A stretch of DNA of 64,000 nt, from NCBI RefSeq assembly GCF_024054535.1, contig NZ_JAMXLV010000012.1:1-64000 (forward strand). Direction: 5' to 3'. This stretch comes from Thermococcus alcaliphilus (GTDB taxonomy: Archaea > Methanobacteriota_B > Thermococci > Thermococcales > Thermococcaceae). Position 1 is the stretch's first letter. Each line of letters opens with the position of its first letter. The translations under genes and the position numbers were made by a program. The notes under the pieces were generated by a model. That model worked only from the letters and a program-made list of their open reading frames with translations, was not told the DNA's origin and did no database searches. Below are positions 53,698-62,711 of the stretch, in pieces.

Positions 53698-56600
53698 TTA
53701 CCTCCTTCTCCTCAAAAGCAGGGGAACAAGAGATAATATTGCAAGTAATCCTACACCACATGTTCCCCCGGCTGCACTTGACGTTTGGGTTTGTGTTGGT
53801 GAAGTGCTTGAAGTTTCTTGAGTGGTTGATGAAGAAGTTGTAGATGGAGATGGTGAGCTTGATGTGGTCTCAGGAGTAGAGGGGGTTGGGGAAGGAGGGC
53901 TCGAAGTTGTGGTCTCACTTGGAGTAGAGGTTGTCGTCGTTTCCGTGGGTGTGGGGGCTTGAGCCTCTTTCACTGTAATCGTAACCCGCTTCACGTCCTC
54001 TCCTCCTTTATCGTCTCTTACAGTCAGCGTTACCGTGTAGTTGCCCCCGTTCGCATAAACGTGGCTTGGCTCGGAATCCGTTGAGGTGCTCCCATCTCCA
54101 AAGTCCCAGCTCCAGCTCACTATGCTCCCGTCCCTGTCAGTGGACTTATCGGCGAAGCTTACCTCCTCTCCGGCCTTCGGCTCCTTGGGCAGGAAGGTAA
54201 AGTCCGCGGTTGGGAGGTAGTTCTTCGGCTCGACCTTTATCTCCTTCGTGTAACTCCCCTTAAGTCCACTCTCATCCTCTACGGTTAGCATGACGGTGTA
54301 AGTTCCAGGTGTAGAGTAGACATGCTTGGGGTTTCTATCGCTAGAGAAAGTTCCATCTCCAAAGTTCCAGCTCCAGCCAGCAACGCTCCCATCTGGGTCT
54401 GTGGAGCTGTCCATGAAGCTCACTTCCTCGCCTTCCTTTATCTCCGACGGTGAGTAGCTGAAAAAGGCATTCGGTTTTTCATTGTGCTGTACATTGATCG
54501 TTGCTGTGCACGTCGAATTAGCATTCCATGGATCGTAGACCGTTAGAGTCACGGGGAAAGTCCCCTTATCTTCGTAAACATGCCTTAGCTCGGTGTAGTT
54601 ACCCTCCAGAGTGTAACCATCACCAAAGTTAATTTCCCATCTCATTGAGCCATTTTCAGGGTCATTAAGGTGTAAGTTGAAGCCAACATGGAGGGGCATC
54701 TTACCAGTACTGGGAGTTGCATTTATAGAGCACTCCGGCGGCTTGTTAATCATCCTCAGCACGTCAAAGTTTATCTTGAAAAAGCCCATGTTTATGAAAA
54801 TCGGGCTCTGTTCCCTCTGTTCGTAGTAGATCCCCTTGCTCGGAACGTAGAAGTCGAGGACTAAATGTCCATCCTCGCTGTCCGTGTAAATAACCCCCGT
54901 TGCGTTGTACCATTTGTTTCTGTCCTCAATCCTCCCCCCATACGCTACCAGCACCGAAGTTTCATCCGAAAACTTTACCTCATGGGTTGTGACTTTCTCG
55001 TAGCCGTAATCACCCTGAACCGAACCTTCAACTCCTGCTATAACCCTGCTTCCAAGAGAAGCTTTCACGTAGAGAGAAACTCCAACTGAAAACGTGTTTG
55101 TACTACCTTCCCAATTGAGCTGCTTAGTATAGTGTTCATAGGAACTCTGAACGTCACTTGCCTCTATCGTGAACATTCCAAGGACATTAGCAGGCTCGTA
55201 GTTTTTGAGGTCTGTTATCCTAGTGGGGTACGTGTTGATATCTCCTATCTCATGAAGGGCCGAGTCGTAACTCTCGAAGTGAACATTGGGTGGTCCCTTA
55301 GGGATTGACACAAGAATGTACTGCCGCTTGCCGTTTACTACAGCGAGCTCAGGTGGTGAGATTATGGGGAACTCGTAGAGATCGTAGTCAGTGCTCACGT
55401 ATATCGCACCATCTGCCATGTCCGCGAGCATCTTTTGGGTTATTGCTGTTTCATACACCTCCCCCCTCTCGCGCTGGAGCTTGTAACCAAGCGATGTCTT
55501 CAGCCCTGCTTCGGTAGTTAAGAGACCGGGCATTCCCTGCTTGTACCGGAGGTCAATAGTGAGCTTCACGTCATGGGTAGATTTGATTGATGCAACTGAC
55601 TCTTCCGTCTGCTTGCTCGTGTACTCGGCGTAGAACTTCCCGGTCTCGTTTATGGCGTCATAGTCCACGGGTGGAGAGTTTATCACCGCAATGACCTGAT
55701 TCACAACGTGGAGGGTGGCTTTATTAGGAGGGCCCACAACTATGGAGTCTCCATTCACGTCCCCAACGGCCAGACCGGCACCATATGTGAATTCTGTCTT
55801 CAAACCGTTAGGTCCGTTCAGTAGGTTTCCCTCCATGTCATAAACCCTTACCCTTCCATCATCTTGTGAGGCCCAGACTATCTCGTCAAGGCCATCAGAG
55901 TTAACATCTCCGACTACCATCCTATCGCCCTTTTTAAATGAAATCGGGAAATAACTCAGCTCCTTGAGTGAGTAAGCGTTGTTCTTGTACTCTATGCTGA
56001 AAACATGGATTCCTCTCTTCTCTCCACTGTTGTCATTATCCTGTGTCGCTATGACGAGTTCTGGTTTTCCATCAAAGTTAACATCTCCTGCACTAACTTC
56101 GTCCCTCTCGGTGAGGTCGAAGTACTTGTCGATGTCGAGGGTGGTCACAGGGACTATCACCTCGTAGCCAAAGCCCGGTTTCATGTAGTGGTCCTCCATG
56201 ATGCGGAGCTCGTTTTCGTCGTGGTCGGCGAGTATAATCTCATCGGAGATTCCGTCCCCGTTGGCGTCCATCCCGGTGATGCTGTCCCCGTACTCGAACT
56301 CAATGTCGCCCTCGCCCGGAACGTACATGAGGCCGCGTTCTATGATAATGATGCGGTCCCTGCTCCTGTCCGCCACGTATAGGCGGTAGTGTCCCCTTAC
56401 TTCCCCTGTTTCTTCGTCCACGTAGCCCCAGAATGCGCAGGCCAGATCGTCCCCGCTCTCAAAGTGGACGTCCCACTTCCGAAGTTCGTTCCCGTACATG
56501 TCGTATATGTAGACCTTGTCCGTGCTCCTGTCTCCCTGGATTATCTCATCCTTCCCGTCTCCGTTGATGTCGCACGTTATAAGCTCATCCCACTTCTCGT

Positions 56601-56814
56601 AGCCCGTGTGGAACTGCACCACGTAGCCGCCGCTTTTATCTTCAAAACCCCAGATGTAGTCTCCTCTGTCACCTATGATGATTTCATTATCTTCAATTAC
56701 CTTACCCTCGATACCGTTGATAAGATTCGCGTCTTGAGCCTTTGCTTTTGGTAAGAAGATTCCAAATAACAAAGATAAGAGAAAAAAGAGGATTAACAGC
56801 TCTTTTATCCTCAT
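53698..56814 (-). CDS. large secreted FG-GAP/PKD surface protein with CGP-CTERM-like anchor
   Basis: A 1038-aa protein with signal peptide (1 to about 26). It has an FG-GAP/VCBS-type propeller (about 75-365) with repeated Ca2+-loop motifs DINGDGKDE, DANGDG, DVNFDGKPE, DVNSDGLDE and DVNGDS. A beta-rich region of unknown kind follows (about 375-690, with strongly alternating strands near 570-625). Three PKD domains (about 693-775, 780-862, 867-949; WSWxFGDG motifs) precede a Thr/Ser/Pro-rich stalk. The C-terminus GGTCGVGLLAILSLVPLLLRRRR resembles the Thermococcales CGP-CTERM sorting signal with Val for Pro. Its middle is unusually GC-rich. Confidence 0.85.
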   Translation of the reverse strand: MRIKELLILFFLLSLLFGIFLPKAKAQDANLINGIEGKVIEDNEIIIGDRGDYIWGFEDKSGGYVVQFHTGYEKWDELITCDINGDGKDEIIQGDRSTDKVYIYDMYGNELRKWDVHFESGDDLACAFWGYVDEETGEVRGHYRLYVADRSRDRIIIIERGLMYVPGEGDIEFEYGDSITGMDANGDGISDEIILADHDENELRIMEDHYMKPGFGYEVIVPVTTLDIDKYFDLTERDEVSAGDVNFDGKPELVIATQDNDNSGEKRGIHVFSIEYKNNAYSLKELSYFPISFKKGDRMVVGDVNSDGLDEIVWASQDDGRVRVYDMEGNLLNGPNGLKTEFTYGAGLAVGDVNGDSIVVGPPNKATLHVVNQVIAVINSPPVDYDAINETGKFYAEYTSKQTEESVASIKSTHDVKLTIDLRYKQGMPGLLTTEAGLKTSLGYKLQRERGEVYETAITQKMLADMADGAIYVSTDYDLYEFPIISPPELAVVNGKRQYILVSIPKGPPNVHFESYDSALHEIGDINTYPTRITDLKNYEPANVLGMFTIEASDVQSSYEHYTKQLNWEGSTNTFSVGVSLYVKASLGSRVIAGVEGSVQGDYGYEKVTTHEVKFSDETSVLVAYGGRIEDRNKWYNATGVIYTDSEDGHLVLDFYVPSKGIYYEQREQSPIFINMGFFKINFDVLRMINKPPECSINATPSTGKMPLHVGFNLHLNDPENGSMRWEINFGDGYTLEGNYTELRHVYEDKGTFPVTLTVYDPWNANSTCTATINVQHNEKPNAFFSYSPSEIKEGEEVSFMDSSTDPDGSVAGWSWNFGDGTFSSDRNPKHVYSTPGTYTVMLTVEDESGLKGSYTKEIKVEPKNYLPTADFTFLPKEPKAGEEVSFADKSTDRDGSIVSWSWDFGDGSTSTDSEPSHVYANGGNYTVTLTVRDDKGGEDVKRVTITVKEAQAPTPTETTTTSTPSETTTSSPPSPTPSTPETTSSSPSPSTTSSSTTQETSSTSPTQTQTSSAAGGTCGVGLLAILSLVPLLLRRRR

Positions 56815-56884
56815 GACTTTTCCCTCCAGAGCTTGCAAAGGCTTGCAGAATAGCAAACCTAAGCAAACTTACTATCAGTTTGGA

Positions 56885-56925
56885 ATTTAAAATATATAAT
56901 ATTTTTGTTTGTTTGTGTAAACTAT
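56885..56925 (-). promoter_or_regulatory. promoter region of the PKD surface-protein gene
   Basis: On the minus strand TATTATATATTTTAAA forms a long TATA-rich run about 75-100 nt before the ATG. A direct repeat of GTTTGCT (around 56855-56871) follows in the leader. Confidence 0.4.
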
Positions 56926-57021
56926 TATTGAAGTAACTTGAATATAATTAAACTACATTTAAATCTATGGCAAGTTAGAAAAACTTATTATTCGTGTCAC
57001 CATTTTTCTTCTGGTGATCCT

Positions 57022-57810
57022 ATGAACTTTAAAGAAAAACCACTCATCGGAATGGTTCATCTCAAGCCTCTGCCTGGATCATACCTCTACCAAAATGATA
57101 TTGACGAAGTCATTAACCATGCACTAGGAGAAGCAAAAAAATTAGAAAGAGTGGGATTTGATGCAGTAATGATTGAGAACTTTAACGATGTGCCTTTTTC
57201 GAAAACTGTTGAGCCTATAACTGTTGCCTCTATGAGCGTCATCGCAAAAGCAATAAGAGATGAAATCTCCCTCCCACTTGGCATAAATGTCCTAAGAAAT
57301 GATGCCATAGCGGCTTATTCTATAGCATATGCCACAAAGGCGGATTTTATTAGAGTGAATGTCCTAAGCGGAGTTGCATATACCGACCAAGGAATAATCG
57401 AGGGAGAAGCTCATAAACTTGCAAGACTCAAAAAACTCCTCCCTTCAAAGATCAAGATTTTTGCAGACGTTCACGTTAAGCATGCCTACCACTTCGGAGA
57501 TTTTGAGGAGGCTTTGAGGGATACTATTGAAAGAGGATTGGCAGATGCCGTGATAATCAGCGGAAAAAGAACGGGCAAGGAAGTAGAAATGGAGAAGCTA
57601 AAACTTGCCAAAGAACTTTCAAGTGTTCCTGTTTTGGTTGGCTCTGGGACAACTTATGAGAATTTACCAAAGCTGTGGAGCTATGCAGATGGGTTTATTG
57701 TCGGGACATGGATCAAAGAAAACGGAGACACAAAGAAGGACATCGACCTAGAAAGGGCAAGAAAGTTGGTAGAGCTGGCAGAAAAACTCCGAAAAGGACA
57801 CAAAGGTTAA
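57022..57810 (+). CDS. BtpA/SgcQ family TIM-barrel protein
   Basis: A 262-aa protein with typical family blocks: PLIGMVHLKPLPGSY at the start, GFDAVMIENFNDVPF, LGINVLRNDAIAAYSIAYA, FIRVNVLSGVAYTDQGIIEG, IFADVHVKHAYHF and SGTTYENLPKLWSYADGFIVGTWIKENG. BtpA was linked to photosystem I stability in cyanobacteria, but the wider family is thought to hold TIM-barrel enzymes of unknown substrate. ATG 57022 follows GGTGATCC. It lies between the two GC-anomalous secreted-protein genes but has ordinary base composition itself. Confidence 0.88.
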   Translation: MNFKEKPLIGMVHLKPLPGSYLYQNDIDEVINHALGEAKKLERVGFDAVMIENFNDVPFSKTVEPITVASMSVIAKAIRDEISLPLGINVLRNDAIAAYSIAYATKADFIRVNVLSGVAYTDQGIIEGEAHKLARLKKLLPSKIKIFADVHVKHAYHFGDFEEALRDTIERGLADAVIISGKRTGKEVEMEKLKLAKELSSVPVLVGSGTTYENLPKLWSYADGFIVGTWIKENGDTKKDIDLERARKLVELAEKLRKGHKG

Positions 57811-58012
57811 ATACCATACCTTTCCGTTCTCATTTTTTATGGTTAAAATAATACATATGAAGTTTTATTTGGCTGAAAGGAGCTTTAGAGTGGTAATGAG
57901 GCATTACTTATAGGAAATAGTATCCTAAAATTAGTTATAACTATCTACAGCCAATACGAACTTTTCAATTTTCTAAATTTTAGTGTTTATGTTCCATGTG
58001 GAGGAATCGATA
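57811..58012. other. 202-bp AT-rich gap before the secreted caspase-like gene
   Basis: No tRNA, repeat or convincing frame is visible. Several T/A-rich segments, for example around 57960-57982, could be the promoter of the gene at 58013, whose ribosome-binding site GTGGAGGA lies about 8 nt before its ATG. Confidence 0.5.
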
Positions 58013-60205
58013 ATGAGAAAAAGTTGGGTGTTGCTAAGTTTGATTCTTAGTCTAAGCTTGATGCTTTCTCCAGTTACTGCCCATTTTGATCCTCCTGACT
58101 CTCCTGCAATAATGGTAACCGTGTGGCTCCTGGGAGTCGCCACTACGGAGGACATGGACGATGGTTTGAACGGCTATACCGACATAACCGGAACCTACAA
58201 GGTATCCCAAAGCGGTCACGAGGCCAGTGCAGGGAATTTGGGACTCATCTTTTACGACTGGGACACACTAAAGGGGCGCATAGGATACATCAAAAAGGAA
58301 CCCCTTTACTCCCACAGGGAGTGCACCCCAATGAACGACGTGACGGTGAGCTTTAACCTGGAGGAGTCCAACAGCATGTTCGCGAATGGGAAGATAGGCT
58401 CGGGCTCAATAAAGGTGACAAAACCCGGAAGGTACACCGTAAACGCGGGTAAGGGGAAGGTTCTCATAGAGGTCACCGTGACGAAAACCCCAATAGCCTC
58501 GGAGGAATGTTCCTACTTCGAAGACCAGCCCGAGGGTTATGCCAGCAGCATTGTTACGAGTTCGGGAGGCTACGTTTACGACTGGCAGCTTGCGAATATG
58601 ATAAACATGTGGATCGCCAACAGGACGGGCTACGCTAACATGGTCTTTATCTTCAACCAGTGCTTTGGAGGGGGCATGATAGACGACCTTAAGGAGAAGC
58701 TCAAGGGGACGGGGGACGCGGCTTTTATGAGCGCCTCGAAACATAACAAGCCATCATGGGGTCTTGCAGACAGCTACAACCCAAGCAGATGGCCCGAAAT
58801 GGTTAAGAAAGGATTCACCCGCCCTGAGGACTACTACCCAAAGGAGGTTGGAGAGGAGCTTGCGAAGACCGGTAAAGAGGCCCCAACAATGAAGGAGGTT
58901 GCCAAGAGAGCCGAACAGGAAGACCTTCTTGGTCCCTACGGCTCGGACTTTAGAGAGAGGCCTCAATACACCTCCGTCGGCAACGGGGACAACATAAGGA
59001 TAGGCAAGAAGGCCGATGGCTCAGCCGTGAAAAGCAAGCACGCCATTCTCTTCGCAGGGGACGCCAACCAAAAGAGGCACTGGAACAACATGGACAGAAT
59101 GTACAAGGCACTCAAAAAACAGGGCTTCAGCGATGCAGACATAATAGCCCTTGCCGGAAACGGGAAGACCATGTCCAACGGTACCAGCGTTCCGGGCTAC
59201 ATTGACGGTCCGGGAACCAAGAAGACCCTCTACGAGGCCATAGTTAATGTTAGCAAGAAGATGAACAAGGACGAGCAGCTTATATTTTGGGTCTCCGACC
59301 ACGGAAACAGAGAACGAATAGAACTTGCGGTGCTCCTCGATCTCATTGACCCTGTAACGGAGCCAATACCTCCCAAGAAAACCGCAAGGAGGCCGGGGCA
59401 GGTAACATGGGACCTTGACGAGGAGTTTTTGAAGGCGATGGAACTCGATTCTGACAATCGGCCCTACGTTAGCGTACTGGTGGAAGCGACTCCCGAGATA
59501 ATGGAGTTTGGGGAGTATGTGCTCAAGAACATAGAGCTGTATATAAACAAAAACGAGCTGAACATAACTCTAATAGAGCCCATAACGGCGTACGATACCG
59601 ATCCGGACTTGGATGCGTTCGAGCTTGTGTTCCCCGTAGATGAGGAGCTTCTCGGAGAGGAGAACCTAATCGAGGTTGGCTGGGGAGGAAACCCTGAGGA
59701 GTTCATAAAGTACCGGATCATAGGGCTCATCATCAGCACCGGCGGCATAAACGAGCTGGAGGCCGAGTTTGAGGAAATCGAAGAGCCGGAAGAGGAGAAA
59801 ACTCTGTTCGAATTACTAGAGGAGTACGTCCCGACGTACAACGAAAATGTAGACACCCTTCCCGACATCGTTAAGCGGATTGCGGGAAACGAGCGGATAG
59901 ACCTGGAGATAACCCTCGAGAATGGGAGTAAACTCAACATAGGTGTTGTGACTGAAGGAGCCCGCATAATTGAATTTTCAGAAGGAAAAATCCCAGAGCC
60001 CACAATGAGAGTGTGGACCACAGAAGAAGTTGTAAGGGGTATTCTAGACTCAGAAGATCCTATTAGAACTGGGTTATATGCACTAAAAACCGGAGAGATA
60101 AAGTACAGTGGAGTTGGACTCGGAAAATCACTGAAGATCTTTGGTACAAAAATCATTATAAAAATCTACAGATTTGCGGAGGTAATAGGAGACATAGTTG
60201 GTTAA
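58013..60205 (+). CDS. secreted caspase-fold (clan CD / C13-like) protease homologue with permuted Cys-His order
   Basis: A 730-aa protein with a signal peptide (1 to about 24, ending VTAHF). Residues about 185-245 hold a strand and loop MVFIFNQCFGGGMIDDL with Cys217 and then AAFMSASKHNKPSW, like the catalytic Cys strand of clan CD peptidases. Residues about 342-432 hold KHAILFAGDANQKRHW, an ALKKQGFSDADIIALAGNG segment and LIFWVSDHGN with His430. In usual caspase folds the His strand precedes the Cys strand. A beta domain (about 470-590), an acidic linker and an SCP2-like C-terminal domain (about 640-730, RVWTTEEVVRGIL and LKTGEIKYSG) follow. Activity is unproven. Base composition is mosaic. 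Confidence 0.7.
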   Translation: MRKSWVLLSLILSLSLMLSPVTAHFDPPDSPAIMVTVWLLGVATTEDMDDGLNGYTDITGTYKVSQSGHEASAGNLGLIFYDWDTLKGRIGYIKKEPLYSHRECTPMNDVTVSFNLEESNSMFANGKIGSGSIKVTKPGRYTVNAGKGKVLIEVTVTKTPIASEECSYFEDQPEGYASSIVTSSGGYVYDWQLANMINMWIANRTGYANMVFIFNQCFGGGMIDDLKEKLKGTGDAAFMSASKHNKPSWGLADSYNPSRWPEMVKKGFTRPEDYYPKEVGEELAKTGKEAPTMKEVAKRAEQEDLLGPYGSDFRERPQYTSVGNGDNIRIGKKADGSAVKSKHAILFAGDANQKRHWNNMDRMYKALKKQGFSDADIIALAGNGKTMSNGTSVPGYIDGPGTKKTLYEAIVNVSKKMNKDEQLIFWVSDHGNRERIELAVLLDLIDPVTEPIPPKKTARRPGQVTWDLDEEFLKAMELDSDNRPYVSVLVEATPEIMEFGEYVLKNIELYINKNELNITLIEPITAYDTDPDLDAFELVFPVDEELLGEENLIEVGWGGNPEEFIKYRIIGLIISTGGINELEAEFEEIEEPEEEKTLFELLEEYVPTYNENVDTLPDIVKRIAGNERIDLEITLENGSKLNIGVVTEGARIIEFSEGKIPEPTMRVWTTEEVVRGILDSEDPIRTGLYALKTGEIKYSGVGLGKSLKIFGTKIIIKIYRFAEVIGDIVG

Positions 60206-60357
60206 TCCCCCTCTTTTTCAAGTTTTTTGATAATATAAGATGCATACCACTCAGGCCAGTTTTCGTCTCTTTTACCAATCTCTTTTTCATATTGGGCATG
60301 TGTTTCCTCAGCTTCTTTTAAAAGCTCTGCAAGTCTCTCTTTTGTAAGATTACACAT
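60202..60357 (-). CDS. 51-aa conserved-looking small protein
   Basis: A 51-codon gene from ATG 60357, 6 nt after a good GGTGAAA site. The sequence is helical and acidic, with the run AEETHAQYEKEIGKRDENWPEWYASYI. A similar stretch is known at the end of some bacterial glyoxalase/bleomycin-resistance-type proteins, but no such domain is present here. Function unknown. Longer frames upstream read through the antisense of tRNA-Gly and are not credible. Its stop shares TTAA with the caspase-like gene. Confidence 0.7.
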   Translation of the reverse strand: MCNLTKERLAELLKEAEETHAQYEKEIGKRDENWPEWYASYIIKKLEKEGD

Positions 60358-60431
60358 AACTTTCACCAAGAAAAAAGTTAACTTCCAGATATTTAAAAGT
60401 TTGGAGAACAAAAAATCCCTCAAAACAAATT

Positions 60432-60509
60432 TGGTGCGGTGGCCGGGATTTGAACCCGGGTCACCGGCTTGGAAGGCCGGTGTCCTAGACCAGGCTAGAC
60501 TACCACCGC
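60432..60509 (-). tRNA. tRNA-Gly (anticodon TCC)
   Basis: Acceptor GCGGTGG/CCACCGC, anticodon loop CTTCCAA (anticodon TCC), T loop TTCAAAT, discriminator A, encoded CCA. A minus-strand CTTTATAAATCC promoter (60539-60550) lies about 30 nt upstream. Confidence 0.95.
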
Positions 60510-60629
60510 ATGCCAGCTGTTTTAACATGAGTGGATTTGGATTTATAAAGTTTGCGATGAGGGAAGGTTTTTAAACCCTCCCTAGAACACAGTTTTGAAA
60601 GAATAGAAATGGGTTTTTAGGTGATGAGC

Positions 60630-61709
60630 ATGAAGAAGTTCGCGGTTATTTTGGGACTTCTCTTGATAGCAACAACCCTTGGATGCATTACACAGAGTCA
60701 AACATCAACAGAGAGCACGAGCACGGTAAAAGAAGAGCAAAAGCTTGTTATCTACTCCTACGACAGCTTTGAATATCTAGCAAGTGAAGTAATTCCAAAA
60801 TTTGAAGAGAAATACGGAGTTAAAGTTGAACTCCAGCTCATTGGAGATGCTGGAGAGGTTCTAAACAGGTTAATTCTGGAAAAAGATAACCCAAGAGCCG
60901 ATCTAGTTATAGGAATAGACAACAGTCTTTTAGCAAAGGCAATCGAAGCTGGAGTACTAGAACCTTACAAACCAGAGAACATAAACCTCGTTCCAGAAAA
61001 CCTCATCTTTGACCCGACGTTTCACCTAACCCCCTACGATTATGGATATATTGCAATAAACTACAGGGAGGATATGGTGCAAAATCCCCCAAAGAGTCTT
61101 GAAGACCTCACAAAACCGGAGTGGAAAGGAAAGCTCGTTATTGAAGACCCTAGGACGTCTTCTCCAGGAGCTGCATTTTTATTGTGGACAATAGCAGTAT
61201 ATGGAGATGATGGATATCTCTACTACTGGGAGAAGCTTAAGGAGAATGACGTCCATATAGTTAAAGGATGGACAGAAGCTTGGACAGCTTTTATGAACGG
61301 TGAATTCCCTCTAGTGCTTAGCTACGCTACATCACCAGCTGCAACAGTCTATTACGACAACATAACCTACGTTAAAGCTATAGCCTTCGAAGAGGGCAAC
61401 TACATGCAGATAGAGGGAGCAGGAATAGTAAAAGGTGCAAAGAACAAAGAGCTGGCAAAGAAGTTCATAGAGTTCATGCTCACAGAAGACTTCCAAAGTG
61501 CTATTCCCACCAACCAGTGGATGTATCCCGTAAACCCGAACGTTGAACTGCCAGAAGTGTTTAAATATGCCCTTCAACCAGAAGAAATAAAACCCGTAAC
61601 CCTCGACCCAGAATACGTAAAGGAGAACTTCGAACGCTGGATTAAGGAATGGACGGCTCTAATGGTAGAAGGAAAGAGCCCAGAAGAGATAATAGCTTCA
61701 AGGGGATGA
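60630..61709 (+). CDS. thiamine-type ABC transporter substrate-binding lipoprotein
   Basis: A 359-aa binding protein with a signal peptide and lipobox (TTLGC, Cys19) and a Ser/Thr-rich linker. The mature domain shows [54 protein letters not shown], the hinge [15 protein letters not shown] and [24 protein letters not shown], all typical of the ThiB/TbpA family. Thiamine or a phosphate ester is the probable ligand. It is convergent with the ATPase gene, the 3' ends overlapping by 12 nt. ATG 60630 follows GGTGATGAGC. Confidence 0.87.
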   Translation: MKKFAVILGLLLIATTLGCITQSQTSTESTSTVKEEQKLVIYSYDSFEYLASEVIPKFEEKYGVKVELQLIGDAGEVLNRLILEKDNPRADLVIGIDNSLLAKAIEAGVLEPYKPENINLVPENLIFDPTFHLTPYDYGYIAINYREDMVQNPPKSLEDLTKPEWKGKLVIEDPRTSSPGAAFLLWTIAVYGDDGYLYYWEKLKENDVHIVKGWTEAWTAFMNGEFPLVLSYATSPAATVYYDNITYVKAIAFEEGNYMQIEGAGIVKGAKNKELAKKFIEFMLTEDFQSAIPTNQWMYPVNPNVELPEVFKYALQPEEIKPVTLDPEYVKENFERWIKEWTALMVEGKSPEEIIASRG

Positions 61710-62711
61710 GCTAAGTATTGAAAAGCTTTTTACTTTTATTCCAACTTTTTTTGGTATCTTTTCAATTGAAAATGGGATCTCATCCAAGAATCTTTCTGCG
61801 ATTATAACCTTGCCCTCCACATCAATCTTGAGCCGTATTCTACCCGGGAGCAGTTCGTAGTCCACTATTTCTCCCGTGTCCCCCTCTTCGATATAAACGC
61901 TCTCCGGCCTGAAGAATATCTTTACTCTCCCTTCCCTTTTAACTTCAAAGCAAAGGCTTCCAACATATGCTTTTCCCTCTTCTGCGTTAACCTCTAAAAT
62001 GTTAGAAAGACCTAAAAACTTGGCTACAAACTCATTCTTTGGGTTGTAGTAGAGATCCAATGGATTCCCAACCTGCTCTATCTTTCCAACGCTCATAACG
62101 GCTATCCTATCACTTATTGCCATAGCTTCCTCCTGATCATGCGTTACGTAGATTGTAGTTATTCCAAGCTCTTTTTGGATTCTTTTTATTTCTCCCCTAA
62201 GCCTTTCTCTTATTTTTGCATCGAGATTGGAAAGGGGTTCATCCAAAAGCAAAAGCTGGGGTTCTATCACCAAAGCCCTTGCCAGTGCAACTCTCTGCTG
62301 CTGACCGCCGCTCAGCTGCTCAGGATAACGGTCTTCGAATCCCTTCAAACCTACAAGCTCAAGAGCCCATGAGACTCGTCTTTTAATCTCTTCCTTAGAG
62401 AGCTTTCTGAGCTTTAAACCGAAGGAGATGTTGTCATAAACCGTCATATGCGGAAAGAGAGCATAATCCTGAAAGACAATGCCTATGTTCCTTTCATATG
62501 GAGGAACATCGTTCATAACGGTATCATCAAAGTATATCTTCCCTTTGTCTGGCTTCTCAAAACCAGCCATTATTCTAAGTGTTGTTGTCTTTCCACAGCC
62601 ACTCGGACCAAGCAAGGTTAAAAACTCTCCCGGTTTTGCCTCTAGGGAAGGAATATCAAGCCTGAAATCCGCCTGCTTAAACTCTATGTCCTCAAGTCTT
62701 AACCTCACCAT
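61698..62711 (-). CDS. ABC transporter ATP-binding protein (thiamine/iron type)
   Basis: A 337-aa ABC ATPase. Walker [15 protein letters not shown] (about 32-45), Q-loop [11 protein letters not shown], signature [16 protein letters not shown], Walker [13 protein letters not shown] and switch VTHDQEEAM are intact. The C-terminal extension (about 235-337) is an OB/TOBE-like regulatory domain found in sugar, thiamine and iron importers. It starts 7 nt inside the permease 3' end. It would energise the ThiB-like receptor transporter. Confidence 0.88.
   Translation of the reverse strand: MVRLRLEDIEFKQADFRLDIPSLEAKPGEFLTLLGPSGCGKTTTLRIMAGFEKPDKGKIYFDDTVMNDVPPYERNIGIVFQDYALFPHMTVYDNISFGLKLRKLSKEEIKRRVSWALELVGLKGFEDRYPEQLSGGQQQRVALARALVIEPQLLLLDEPLSNLDAKIRERLRGEIKRIQKELGITTIYVTHDQEEAMAISDRIAVMSVGKIEQVGNPLDLYYNPKNEFVAKFLGLSNILEVNAEEGKAYVGSLCFEVKREGRVKIFFRPESVYIEEGDTGEIVDYELLPGRIRLKIDVEGKVIIAERFLDEIPFSIEKIPKKVGIKVKSFSILSSSP

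Noticed and set aside
60358-60528. N-terminal extension of the 51-aa gene to 108 codons
   Set aside because: The extension is the antisense of tRNA-Gly; GDPGSNPGHR is a usual tRNA-derived artefact.
60551-60629. TPP riboswitch upstream of the thiamine-binding-protein-like gene
   Set aside because: The leader is too short and lacks the CTGAGA thi-box core.
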